Translations under genes and position numbers: made by a program
Shown here: positions 1 to 8,699 of the stretch, piece after piece
Numbering within the stretch: position 1 is the first letter of the stretch
How the letters are laid out: every line of letters starts with the position of its first letter
Source of the DNA: Flavobacterium aciduliphilum
Lineage (GTDB): Bacteria; Bacteroidota; Bacteroidia; Flavobacteriales; Flavobacteriaceae
Length of the DNA: 64,000 nt
Direction of reading: 5' to 3'
Assembly: GCF_003268855.1 (NCBI RefSeq)
Contig: NZ_QLSZ01000008.1
Location: 82,294 to 146,293, forward strand
Notes under the pieces: generated by a model
The model's input: the letters and a program-made list of their open reading frames with translations, nothing else
What the model was told of the DNA's origin: nothing
Database searches by the model: none

Positions 1-703
1 TCTCTATTTCTAAGGCTAAAATTTTATCTGCATCTGCTTTAGCTTGCTCTGGTTTTTCTCCTAAAAACTGAAGCATTTTAGCTACGTGAAGCACATATTT
101 CTCTCTCTTTTCTTTAGAATCTTTGTCTTCTGAAACATAATAATCTCGGTCTGGTAACCCTAGCGAACCTGGCCCTAAACTCACCACATTGCGATTGCTG
201 TCTTTTTCGTCAGCTCCAATTCCAAAACCAAAAAATCCTACGCCTCCCCCTACAGCTTCTTCTTCCATCATTAATTTTTGTAAATCTTTGATGTTTTTTA
301 CTGCATTGATTTTAGCTAAATAAGGTTGTATTGGGGCAATCCCTTGTTTATTGCGCGCCACTGTATCCATGGCTGCTTTATACATATTAATCGCTTTACC
401 TTGGTCGGTATTAGATTGATACTTCGGATTGTTAATGGCTTCTTTTAAAATGTTTAACACATCTTTATCTGTATTTTGACGTAATTCATCAAAACTTCCC
501 CAACGGGTTTTGTCTGCTGGAATTTCTGTGTTTTTAAGCCAAGTCCCATTTACAAATTTGAAAAAATCATCATTGGGACGCACCGACTTATCCATTAAAT
601 CAAGGTTTATTCCTGGTTTCTTTTGTTGTGCGCTTACTGGATGATAGACCAATAAACTTCCGGCAACAAGCAACCCGAATTTTAAATTGTTTTGAATTTT
701 CAT
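1..703 (-). CDS. M13 family metallopeptidase, N-terminal part (truncated by window edge)
   Basis: The first 234 residues of a secreted zinc endopeptidase of the M13 (neprilysin/PepO) family. A signal peptide (MKIQNNLKFGLLVAGSLLVY, cleavage near VSAQ) is followed by the typical M13 N-terminal segment, including RPNDDFFKFVNGTWLKNTEIP (shown here in parts: PNDDFFKFVNGTW, NTEIPADKTRWG) and GLPDRDYYV. The catalytic HExxH and downstream Glu lie beyond the window, so activity cannot be judged. Members of the family cleave oligopeptides in the periplasm or outside the cell. The start is the only ATG that gives a complete signal peptide. It is transcribed away from the SCO1 gene. Family assignment is confident; substrate is unknown. 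Confidence 0.9.
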   Translation of the reverse strand, partial: MKIQNNLKFGLLVAGSLLVYHPVSAQQKKPGINLDLMDKSVRPNDDFFKFVNGTWLKNTEIPADKTRWGSFDELRQNTDKDVLNILKEAINNPKYQSNTDQGKAINMYKAAMDTVARNKQGIAPIQPYLAKINAVKNIKDLQKLMMEEEAVGGGVGFFGFGIGADEKDSNRNVVSLGPGSLGLPDRDYYVSEDKDSKEKREKYVLHVAKMLQFLGEKPEQAKADADKILALEIE

Positions 704-800
704 AATTTAATAATTAGTGTAGTTTGATAGTGTTTGTTTTAATAGGTAGTAAATCTGTATAATTTGTTACACCATACTTTTACATTCTATTTTAATCTCA

Positions 801-808
801 CAAAGCTA
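801..808 (-). promoter_or_regulatory. Possible -7 element for the M13 peptidase gene
   Basis: CAAAGCTA on the plus strand reads TAGCTTTG on the minus strand, matching the Bacteroidota -7 consensus TAnnTTTG. No clear TTG -33 box was found at the usual spacing and the leader would be about 90 nt, so this is tentative. The rest of the 704-900 gap shows nothing else recognisable. Confidence 0.3.
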
Positions 809-879
809 AAAAAAACCATTGAATTATAGTGAAAAGATTTAAATTCATTCTTGGTTTAGTGAATCATCATATCCTTTTG

Positions 880-887
880 TATTTTTG
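880..887 (+). promoter_or_regulatory. -7 promoter element of the SCO1 gene
   Basis: TATTTTTG matches TAnnTTTG. It lies 13 bp before the ATG at 901, so the open frame that continues upstream to 829 should not be transcribed and the start at 901 is preferred. The nearest TTG (851-853) is 26 bp upstream, longer than usual. Confidence 0.5.
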
Positions 888-900
888 TGAAAAATATAAT

Positions 901-1596
901 ATGAAAGCAAAACTTAAAGAATACAGAATATTTATTAGCTTTTTCGTAGTATTTTCAATCGTAACTATTACAGCGTTTTACACCGTTTTAAAACCTAAAA
1001 AAACATTGCCCATCTACAATCCTAGTGATGTGAATCCCGAACTAGTGGATTCTACCGTTCAATATGTCGCTCTTGATCATACTATTGCCGATTTTGCTTT
1101 TACCAATCAAAACGGAAAAATAATTACACAAAAAGATTATGCTGGTAAGATTTATGTTGCCGATTTTTTCTTTACAACTTGTCAATCCATCTGTCCCAAA
1201 ATGACCAATAACATGGTTTGGTTACAAGATCAAATAAAAAATAATCCTAAAGTTATGTTATTGTCTCATTCGGTTACACCAGACATTGATAACGTTTCTG
1301 TCTTAAAACAGTATGCCCTAAAAAAAGGAGTTATTGATAGAAAATGGAATTTGGTTACTGGGAATAAAAAAGACATATACTACATTGCTCGGAAATCTTA
1401 TTTGGCGGTCAAAACAGGAAAACCCTCTGAATTATATGACATGGTTCATACTGAAAATTTTGTTTTAGTCGATGCTAAAAGACGAATTCGTGGATTCTAT
1501 GACGGCACCAATCTTGATGGCCCAACCGAACCCGGAATTAAAAACGTAAAACAGCTTTTAGAAGATATAAATTTCTTGTGTACAGAGGAAAACTAA
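901..1596 (+). CDS. SCO1/SenC family copper-binding protein
   Basis: A membrane-anchored thioredoxin-fold protein of the SCO family, which delivers copper to the CuA site of cytochrome c oxidase or acts as a thiol redox factor. Of 231 residues, 7-30 form an N-terminal membrane anchor. The copper-binding motif is TTCQSICPKM (Cys94 and Cys98, CxxxCP), and the third ligand is His183 in DMVHTENF. The frame remains open upstream to 829, but the -7 element at 880-887 and the membrane anchor directly after Met901 argue for this start. No oxidase subunit is adjacent, so the client is inferred from the family. It stands alone: the next gene, feoA, has its own promoter. Confidence 0.92.
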   Translation: MKAKLKEYRIFISFFVVFSIVTITAFYTVLKPKKTLPIYNPSDVNPELVDSTVQYVALDHTIADFAFTNQNGKIITQKDYAGKIYVADFFFTTCQSICPKMTNNMVWLQDQIKNNPKVMLLSHSVTPDIDNVSVLKQYALKKGVIDRKWNLVTGNKKDIYYIARKSYLAVKTGKPSELYDMVHTENFVLVDAKRRIRGFYDGTNLDGPTEPGIKNVKQLLEDINFLCTEEN

Positions 1597-1647
1597 CAAT
1601 TTAAACGCTTGAATCTTTAGAACAAAGGTTAAATATTCTCTTAAACT

Positions 1648-1659
1648 TGATAATTATCA
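1648..1659. promoter_or_regulatory. Fur-like operator palindrome before feoA
   Basis: TGATAATTATCA is a perfect 12-bp palindrome holding the GATAAT hexamer of Fur boxes on both strands. It lies 22 bp upstream of the feoA -7 element, next to or over the -33 position, where a repressor would block transcription. It is shorter than the classical 19-bp Fur box, so an MntR/DtxR-type protein is also possible. Iron control is inferred from sequence and gene content. Confidence 0.5.
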
Positions 1660-1681
1660 TTTATTTTTAATTTCAAATACA

Positions 1682-1689
1682 TACTTTTG
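1682..1689 (+). promoter_or_regulatory. -7 promoter element of feoAB
   Basis: TACTTTTG matches TAnnTTTG and lies 26 bp before the GTG start of feoA. No TTG is seen at the -33 position, which is occupied by AT-rich sequence beside the Fur-like palindrome. Confidence 0.5.
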
Positions 1690-1715
1690 TATTTTAATTC
1701 AATCTAAATAAAGAA

Positions 1716-1952
1716 GTGCAACAAACTACAGCCGATCTTAAAATTGGGCAAAGAGGGATTATTCATGACCTCAATATTGATGAAATTCCATTAAAATTAT
1801 TGGAAATGGGTTGCTTACCTGGTAATGCCATTGAGTTAATTCAGATTGCGCCTCTGGGTTGTCCACTTTATTTCAACGTGAATGATTCTCATGTTGCCAT
1901 TCGATTAGAAACGGCTAAAGAAATACTTGTTATTCTTGAAAACGAAAATTAA
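1716..1952 (+). CDS. feoA: Ferrous iron transport protein A
   Basis: A small cytoplasmic SH3-like protein of 78 residues that interacts with FeoB and supports ferrous iron uptake. The sequence has the usual FeoA order: LKIGQRGII near the start, the turn LLEMGCLPGNAIELIQIAPLGCP, then a last strand VAIRLETAKEILV. It starts with GTG; no in-frame ATG would preserve the first strand. Its stop overlaps the feoB ATG by one base (TAATG), so the two are translationally coupled. A Fur-like palindrome and a -7 element lie just upstream, consistent with induction under iron limitation. Confidence 0.93.
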   Translation: MQQTTADLKIGQRGIIHDLNIDEIPLKLLEMGCLPGNAIELIQIAPLGCPLYFNVNDSHVAIRLETAKEILVILENEN

Positions 1953-4057
1953 TGGCGAAAGAACTCATTAAAGTAGCTTTAATTGGAAATCCGAACACTG
2001 GGAAAACGTCTGTATTTAATCAACTTACAGGCTTACACCAACAAGTTGGAAATTATCCTGGTATTACAGTAGAAAAAAAAATAGGTACTTGTAAGTTATC
2101 AGAGACAACAAAAGCAACCATTGTTGATCTTCCAGGAACCTATAGTTTGAATGCAAGTTCTATTGATGAAAATGTAGTCATCGAATTGCTTTTAAATAAA
2201 AATGACGAAAACTATCCAGATGTGGTGGTCTTGGTTTCTGAGGTGGAAAATCTTAAACGAAATTTACTCCTTTACACTCAGATCAAAGATTTTGAGATTC
2301 CTACTATTCTTGTAATCAATATGTGTGATCGAATGAATCTTAAAGGAATAGAACTTGATATACCTTATTTAGAACAAAAACTAAACACCAAAATCGCTTT
2401 GGTTAGTTCTAGAAAAAATATTGGGATTGAAAAAATTAAAACGCTCATTCTTGATTATGAGAACCTCCCAACCACACCTTGTTTAAACGCTTCTTCAATC
2501 GATCCCGAATATTTCGAAAACTTAAAAAAAGCCTTCCCAAATCAGTTGCTATATAAACTATGGCTTATAATTACTCAAGATGTTAACTTTCTTAATTTAG
2601 AGCGAAATCAAATTCAAAGTCCTTTCACAAAATCGCATGCTGATTTAAAACGTTTGCAACAAAAAGAAACCATAAAAAGATACCAATTTATAAATGATAC
2701 TTTAAAGATTGGTCAGAAAATTGATTTATCAAAAGCAACCGATATTAGAGCAAAATTAGATCGAGTGGTAACACATAAATTTTTTGGGTATCTGATTTTC
2801 TTTTTTATTTTGTTTGGTATTTTTCAATCGATCTTTGATTGGAGTAGTGTCCCTATGGATTTTATTGACCATTCGTTTGCTTCTTTAGCTAGTTATAGTA
2901 AAACTCATTTACCTGCTGGGGAATTCACCAATTTACTGAGTGAAGGAATTATTCCAGGAATTGGAGGTATTTTAATTTTTATTCCTCAAATTGCCTTTTT
3001 ATTTTTGTTCATTTCTGTCCTTGAAGAAAGCGGTTATATGAGTCGTGTTGTTTTTTTAATGGATAAAATTATGCGAAACTTCGGACTCTCAGGAAAAAGT
3101 GTGGTGCCATTAATTTCGGGAACCGCTTGCGCCATACCTGCCATTATGGGAGCTCGAAATATTGAAAATTGGAAAGAACGACTGATTACCATTTTAGTGA
3201 CTCCTTTCATTACTTGTTCGGCGCGCCTTCCTGTATATGCAATACTTATTGCACTAATTATTCCCGAAAAAAGAGTGTTGGGCTTTATCAGTTTACAAGG
3301 ACTAACCCTTATGGTATTGTATTTATTAGGCTTTGGAATGGCTATTTTTTCGGCCTATCTTTTAAATAAAATTTTAAAGATGAACTCGAAATCCTATTTT
3401 GTAGTAGAGATGCCGAGTTACAAAATTCCATTATTCAAAAACGTAGCCATAAACATTCTTGAAAAAACCAAATCTTTTGTCTTTGGGGCTGGAAAAATTA
3501 TTTTAGCCCTTTCTGTTGTTTTATGGTTTTTGGGTTCCCATGGGCCAAAAAGCACTTTTGGTCAAACAGAACGGATCGTTAAGAGCGAAATGGAAAGCGA
3601 TGCCAAAACCTATGATGAGTCAACTTTAGAAAGAAAAGTAAACGCATACAAACTAGAAAATTCTTACATCGGAATTATAGGAAAATCGATTGAGCCTGCG
3701 ATTAAACCTTTAGGTTATGACTGGAAAATTGGAATTGCTATTGTTAGTTCATTTGCTGCACGCGAAGTTTTTGTAGGTACGCTAGCTACAATTTATAGTG
3801 TACAAAATGACAATGAAAACGAAACATCCATAAAAGCCCAAATGAAACAAGAAAAAAGAGCTGATGGCACTTCACTTTTTAATTTAGCCACAGGAATGTC
3901 TCTCCTTTTATTTTATGCCTTTGCGATGCAATGTGTGAGCACTCTTGCCATTGTAAAAAAAGAAACCTATTCTTGGAAATGGCCCCTAATCCAATTGTTT
4001 TTTATGAGTGGCTTTGCCTATTTGACGGCGCTTGTAGCCTATCAACTATTTAAATAA
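1952..4057 (+). CDS. feoB: Ferrous iron transporter B
   Basis: The inner-membrane ferrous iron transporter with a cytoplasmic N-terminal G domain. Visible motifs are the P-loop GNPNTGKT (residues 12-19), the switch II motif DLPGTYSL (about 57-64) and the G4 motif NMCD (about 122-125). A helical linker follows, then the membrane domain from about residue 275 with the two Gate regions, including SGTACAIPAIMGAR and FITCSARLPVY. At 701 residues it is slightly shorter than Escherichia coli FeoB (773). It is coupled to feoA by a one-base overlap and followed by a 39-residue Cys-containing membrane peptide, giving a complete feo operon. Confidence 0.96.
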   Translation: MAKELIKVALIGNPNTGKTSVFNQLTGLHQQVGNYPGITVEKKIGTCKLSETTKATIVDLPGTYSLNASSIDENVVIELLLNKNDENYPDVVVLVSEVENLKRNLLLYTQIKDFEIPTILVINMCDRMNLKGIELDIPYLEQKLNTKIALVSSRKNIGIEKIKTLILDYENLPTTPCLNASSIDPEYFENLKKAFPNQLLYKLWLIITQDVNFLNLERNQIQSPFTKSHADLKRLQQKETIKRYQFINDTLKIGQKIDLSKATDIRAKLDRVVTHKFFGYLIFFFILFGIFQSIFDWSSVPMDFIDHSFASLASYSKTHLPAGEFTNLLSEGIIPGIGGILIFIPQIAFLFLFISVLEESGYMSRVVFLMDKIMRNFGLSGKSVVPLISGTACAIPAIMGARNIENWKERLITILVTPFITCSARLPVYAILIALIIPEKRVLGFISLQGLTLMVLYLLGFGMAIFSAYLLNKILKMNSKSYFVVEMPSYKIPLFKNVAINILEKTKSFVFGAGKIILALSVVLWFLGSHGPKSTFGQTERIVKSEMESDAKTYDESTLERKVNAYKLENSYIGIIGKSIEPAIKPLGYDWKIGIAIVSSFAAREVFVGTLATIYSVQNDNENETSIKAQMKQEKRADGTSLFNLATGMSLLLFYAFAMQCVSTLAIVKKETYSWKWPLIQLFFMSGFAYLTALVAYQLFK

Positions 4058-4119
4058 TGGGTTACAAATTTTTATTTAATAGACCTTTTTCATAACATCA
4101 TTTAATTTTTCAATAAATC

Positions 4120-4239
4120 ATGCAAAGTATCCTTGTTTATTTTTTCTTAGGAATTTCCTTAGCCTACTTGTATCAAAAGTTTTTTGGCAATAAGAAGTAC
4201 TCAAAAAAAAAGAATGACAAAGATTGTCATTGCAGATAA
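4120..4239 (+). CDS. FeoB-associated small membrane protein with CxC tail
   Basis: A 39-residue open reading frame 62 bp after feoB. It has one hydrophobic N-terminal segment (QSILVYFFLGISLAYLY), a Lys-rich stretch (KKYSKKKNDK) and a Cys-rich end, DCHCR. This matches the architecture of the FeoB-associated Cys-rich membrane proteins found after feoB in many Bacteroidota and Firmicutes, which are proposed to replace FeoC or handle iron. It has only two cysteines, fewer than many relatives. Start and stop are unambiguous in this frame. Function is inferred from position and architecture. Confidence 0.72.
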   Translation: MQSILVYFFLGISLAYLYQKFFGNKKYSKKKNDKDCHCR

Positions 4240-4318
4240 TTTACATATTTTTTGTTGATGATTTATGTTTTGATATTAAATATAATAATAAATATTTTGA
4301 AAGTTTATTTAGAAAAAC

Positions 4319-4349
4319 TTGCAAATCACTAATTATCAACATATTTTTG
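4319..4349 (+). promoter_or_regulatory. Promoter of the CUB/FN3 secreted protein gene
   Basis: TTG at 4319-4321 and TATTTTTG at 4342-4349 with exactly 20 bp between them, the standard Bacteroidota sigma-A arrangement. The ATG follows 25 bp after the -7 element. Confidence 0.65.
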
Positions 4350-4374
4350 TTTCAAACAATCAAACCAAATTCCT

Positions 4375-7300
4375 ATGAAAAAACAATTACTTTATGTTTT
4401 TTTGGTAGCCATTGCTAGTGTTTTTACTAGTCAAGCACAACAATTATCGTGTGGAACTACCTTTACTGATCCAGGAGGAGCTAATGCAAATTATGCCAAC
4501 AGCACAACCACAACTTATACTATTTGCCCTGTTAGCAACACAGATTATGTAACCCTATCTTTTTCAAGTTTTAATCTTGAAAACAATTATGATTTTTTAA
4601 AAATATATGACGGTATAGGTAGTTCCGCTCCTTTAATTGCATCATTAACAGGAAATACAATTCCAAGTGCCATATCTTCTTCTACTCCAGGTGGATGTCT
4701 AACAGTAGTTTTTACCTCAGATAGCTCTGTTAATGCTACAGGTTGGGTTGCGTCTATTTCATGTAGTAGTACTACAATTGCTAATTGCTTGGCCCCTTCG
4801 AATTTAACCTTATCTAATACTGGTACAACGACTCCTATTCTATCATGGAATGCAAATGGCGCAAATCAATGGGAAGTTTTAGTACAAGATGCTGGAACTA
4901 CTCCTGCTACAAACACTAGCGGCACAATTGTTACAACTAATTCTTTCCCAATGACTAATACTAGTACTTCAGCGATGGTTGTATATGTGAGAGCAATTTG
5001 TGCAAATGGATTAGTTAGTGCTTGGTCGACTCCATATACTTTTACAAACAACACATCAACTTGTGCAGTTCCTACTCAATTATCTAGTTCAGGAATTACC
5101 ACAAATTCAGCAACAATCGCTTGGGCTAACACTAGCAATGCCTCCAATTGGCAAGTTGCAATTCAGTTGAGTACGAATACAACTATACCTTCGTCGGGTA
5201 TAGACTCATCAAGTTCAAGTTATACCGCAACTGGATTAATTTCTGGTACAAGTTATAAATGTTATGTGCGAACAAATTGTGGGAATGGCGTTTATAGTTC
5301 ATGGTCAACAGCTTTAACTTTTTCAACTTTAGGTTCACCTTTAACAACTCCTGCATGTGGTGGTTTATTTACTGATAATGGTGGTGATGCCTTAAATTAT
5401 GAAAACAATACAAATTCTACTGTTACCATATATCCAACTAATCCTGGAGATGTAGTAACCTTAACTTTTAATACATTTGATGTTGAAACAAATTGGGATG
5501 GTTTGTATGTGTATAATGGTAATTCTGTTAACGCCCCTCAAATATCAAGTGCTAATAGCGCTGGAAGCATACCAGCAGGAGCCTATTGGGGAACAACCCC
5601 TCCTGGACCTTTTACTTCCTCAAGCCCAGATGGAGCGTTAACAATTAAATTTATTAGCGATAATAGCGTGAATAAAGCTGGATGGAATGCAACTGTTTCA
5701 TGTGGAATAGCCCCTTCATGTTATGCTCCCGTTTCACTTAATGCATCTGCTATTACTTCATCAAGTGCAACACTTAATTGGACTGCATTTGGCAATGCAA
5801 CACAATGGGAAGTAACCGTATTACCTGCTCAAAGTCAAGCGCCAACAAATAATACTACAGGAACAATAGTAAATACTAATTTATATAATGCAAGTGGTTT
5901 GTCAAGTGCCACTTCATATATAGCTTATGTACGTTCAGTTTGTTCAAGTACTGACAGAAGCTTATGGGTTCCATTAGCTTTTTCAACTTTAACATGCTCG
6001 ATGCCAACAGCATTTACAGCAAATTCCATTACTACTTCTAGCGCTTTTATTTCATATACAAATAATGCAACTAATGGAGCAAGCGTACAAATAACTGCTG
6101 TACCTGCCGGCACTGTTCCTTCATCAAATACTTTGGGAACATCAATAACATCCTCTGGAATAACTTTAGGGAATTTAAATTGTGGTACAACCTATGTAGT
6201 ATATGCTTCTGTAAATTGTACAACTGCACCCGCTTGGACTCAAGTAGCAACTTTTACAACAACTAATTGTCCGTTAACTACAGGAAGTCCAATTCCAATG
6301 GTTCAATGTTCAGATAATGGTCAAGCATGTTTTACATTAACCGATAATAATTCAAATATTTTAGCTGGGTTAAACCCATCGGACTATACTATTATTTATT
6401 ATGTGGGTTCGCAAACAACTCCTATTACTACACCTTATTGCATAACAAATGGGACGTATACTGTTACAGCAGTACTTATAAAAAACAGCACTCAACAACA
6501 ACAAACTTTTTCATTTACCATTACAGCTCAAACAGTTGGAAATACAGTGTTAATGAACAATTTGGAACAATGTGATGATGATCAAAATAACGTTGTAACA
6601 TTCAATTTAACTAGTCAATTTACTAGTACTAATCCTTTGGCCTATTACCTTTCACAAACAAATGCTATTGCAGAAATAAATGCTGTTGCAAATCCAACAT
6701 CATATAGTATACCAGCTAATTCTGCTAGTGTGACAATTTATGTTAGAGAATCCATACCAAATGCTTGTGATGCCATGTATAGCTTCGAAATACATGCGTA
6801 TGCCGATTGTAATCAGGCGCATGTTTGTAATCAAGCTAATGCATTATGTGGCGCTCTTGGAATACCATTCCCTAATACCCATCAAGGTATTCATGCAGAA
6901 CCAAATAATGCTTATGGCTGTTTAGGAACTACCCCAAATCCAACTTGGTTTTATTTACCAATTAGTAATCCAGGACAAATAAATTTAACTGTAGAACAAA
7001 ATAGCAGTATTGACTTTTTGGGTAATGTGCTTGATGTAGATTATGTATTGTATGGGCCTTTTTCTGACCCTGTAACACCTTGTTCAACTCATTTTACACA
7101 AAGTAATATTGTAAGTTGTAGTTATTCTGCAGCTGGTGTTGAACATCCTTATATCCCGAACGCACAAGTAGGACAATATTATTTATTAATGACGACAAAT
7201 TTCAGTAATCAAACTGGATTTATAAGAATAACTATGGATCCAACTTCACAGGGAAGTATGGATTGCTCTGGAATTCGTTTAACTGCATTTTTAGATGAAA

Positions 7301-8637
7301 ATGGAAATGGGTCGCAAGAGTCTAATGAACAAAATTTCCCGTTAGGACAATTTCAATATACTCTTAACAATGGTACTCCTCACAATATTTCTTCACCATC
7401 AGGGGTTTATACAATTTTTGACAACAACCCGTCAAATACTTACAACACTAGTTATAGTATCAACCCAGACTATACAAACATGTATAGCTTAACTAACAAT
7501 TCCTTTAACGGACTACATACTACTATTGGTGGTGGAGTAACTACATATACATTCCCGGTGACTAGTACACAAAATTATAATGATTTAGCAATAAATATTG
7601 TTCCTTTCAATGCCCCAAGAGCTGGTATGATCTATAAAAATAAAATTGTATTTTCTAATCTAGGAAATCAAACTATTTCTAATGGAACACTTTCATTTAC
7701 TGCACAAAATGGAATAATAATTACTACAATTTCAGTTTTAGGAACAACAGCTACTGCTAACGGGTTTACATACAATTTTACAAATCTATTACCCTTTGAA
7801 ACGCGAATAATTACTGTTTCAATGTTAGTTCCTTCGATTCCTACAGTTTCTTTAGGGCAACTACTAACTAGTACTGCAACTATTACTCCAACAACAGATG
7901 AAACTTTATTGACAAATAATTCGGTATCAAATACACAAGCTATTATTGGTTCTTATGACCCTAATGATAAAACAGAAGCACATGGTGGAAAAATACTTTA
8001 TAGTTCTTTCTCTGTAAATGATGAACTTTGGTATACTATTAGATTTGAAAACTCTGGAACAGCAAGTGCTGTAAATGTTCGTGTAGAAGATGAATTAGAT
8101 CCAAGAATAAATGAGAATTCTATTAAAATGATTAGTGCTAGTCATAATTATATAATGGATAGGGTAACGAATCATCTGATATGGAAGTTTGACAATATTG
8201 AACTTCCAGTTTCTGTAGCGGATTCAGAAATTGGGAAAGGGTATATCATTTTTAGTGCAAAACTTAAACCAGGTTTTTCTGTTGGAGATATTATTCCGAA
8301 TACTGCACAAATATTTTTTGATAGTAATCCTGCAATTGTTACCAATACATTTAACACAGAATTTGTTGCTGCTTTGAATGCTCTTAGTTTCAATACTCAA
8401 GATTTCATGATATATCCCAATCCAACTCATCAAACAGTACATCTACAATTATCTAACTCAGATGAGCTTATTGATTCAATTGTAATCTATGATATTTCTG
8501 GAAAAGAAATTTGCTGTGAAACAAATTTAGAGACTACATCATGGAATAAAGATACGTCACAATGGCAAAAAGGGGTGTATTTTGTTTTAGTAAAATCAAA
8601 CAATAAAAGTATGGTTAAAAAACTTGTAGTCGATTAA
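4375..8637 (+). CDS. Large T9SS-secreted CUB/fibronectin type III protein
   Basis: A 1420-residue extracellular protein. A signal peptide (1-22, ending SQAQ) is followed by a CUB-like domain (about 23-133, with YDFLKIYDG and GCLTVVFTSD), two FN3 domains (139-228, 231-319), a second CUB-like domain (323-445, WDGLYVYNG), two more FN3 domains (450-542, 543-635), a long Asn/Thr-rich middle, a conserved Bacteroidota module starting at SYDPNDK (about 1194) and a T9SS type A sorting domain (about 1344-1420, MIYPNPTHQTVHLQL). No catalytic domain is recognised, so a surface adhesin or scaffold role is an inference. It has its own promoter and ends at a bidirectional terminator. The Asn/Thr-rich composition is typical of secreted flavobacterial proteins. 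Confidence 0.85.
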   Translation: MKKQLLYVFLVAIASVFTSQAQQLSCGTTFTDPGGANANYANSTTTTYTICPVSNTDYVTLSFSSFNLENNYDFLKIYDGIGSSAPLIASLTGNTIPSAISSSTPGGCLTVVFTSDSSVNATGWVASISCSSTTIANCLAPSNLTLSNTGTTTPILSWNANGANQWEVLVQDAGTTPATNTSGTIVTTNSFPMTNTSTSAMVVYVRAICANGLVSAWSTPYTFTNNTSTCAVPTQLSSSGITTNSATIAWANTSNASNWQVAIQLSTNTTIPSSGIDSSSSSYTATGLISGTSYKCYVRTNCGNGVYSSWSTALTFSTLGSPLTTPACGGLFTDNGGDALNYENNTNSTVTIYPTNPGDVVTLTFNTFDVETNWDGLYVYNGNSVNAPQISSANSAGSIPAGAYWGTTPPGPFTSSSPDGALTIKFISDNSVNKAGWNATVSCGIAPSCYAPVSLNASAITSSSATLNWTAFGNATQWEVTVLPAQSQAPTNNTTGTIVNTNLYNASGLSSATSYIAYVRSVCSSTDRSLWVPLAFSTLTCSMPTAFTANSITTSSAFISYTNNATNGASVQITAVPAGTVPSSNTLGTSITSSGITLGNLNCGTTYVVYASVNCTTAPAWTQVATFTTTNCPLTTGSPIPMVQCSDNGQACFTLTDNNSNILAGLNPSDYTIIYYVGSQTTPITTPYCITNGTYTVTAVLIKNSTQQQQTFSFTITAQTVGNTVLMNNLEQCDDDQNNVVTFNLTSQFTSTNPLAYYLSQTNAIAEINAVANPTSYSIPANSASVTIYVRESIPNACDAMYSFEIHAYADCNQAHVCNQANALCGALGIPFPNTHQGIHAEPNNAYGCLGTTPNPTWFYLPISNPGQINLTVEQNSSIDFLGNVLDVDYVLYGPFSDPVTPCSTHFTQSNIVSCSYSAAGVEHPYIPNAQVGQYYLLMTTNFSNQTGFIRITMDPTSQGSMDCSGIRLTAFLDENGNGSQESNEQNFPLGQFQYTLNNGTPHNISSPSGVYTIFDNNPSNTYNTSYSINPDYTNMYSLTNNSFNGLHTTIGGGVTTYTFPVTSTQNYNDLAINIVPFNAPRAGMIYKNKIVFSNLGNQTISNGTLSFTAQNGIIITTISVLGTTATANGFTYNFTNLLPFETRIITVSMLVPSIPTVSLGQLLTSTATITPTTDETLLTNNSVSNTQAIIGSYDPNDKTEAHGGKILYSSFSVNDELWYTIRFENSGTASAVNVRVEDELDPRINENSIKMISASHNYIMDRVTNHLIWKFDNIELPVSVADSEIGKGYIIFSAKLKPGFSVGDIIPNTAQIFFDSNPAIVTNTFNTEFVAALNALSFNTQDFMIYPNPTHQTVHLQLSNSDELIDSIVIYDISGKEICCETNLETTSWNKDTSQWQKGVYFVLVKSNNKSMVKKLVVD

Positions 8638-8659
8638 TACGTTTTATATTAAGTTCTTA

Positions 8660-8693
8660 AAAGAGTGATTCAAAAATGAATCACTCTTTTTGT
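8660..8693. terminator. Bidirectional terminator
   Basis: A perfect 12-bp stem (AAAGAGTGATTC paired with GAATCACTCTTT) with a 6-nt loop, flanked by an A-run on one side and a T-run on the other. It lies between two convergent genes and can serve both. Confidence 0.85.
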
Positions 8694-8699
8694 TTACAG

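Noticed and set aside
829..900. Longer N terminus for the SCO1 protein from a GTG at 829
   Set aside because: A TAnnTTTG element lies inside this stretch and the membrane anchor expected at the N terminus begins after Met901.
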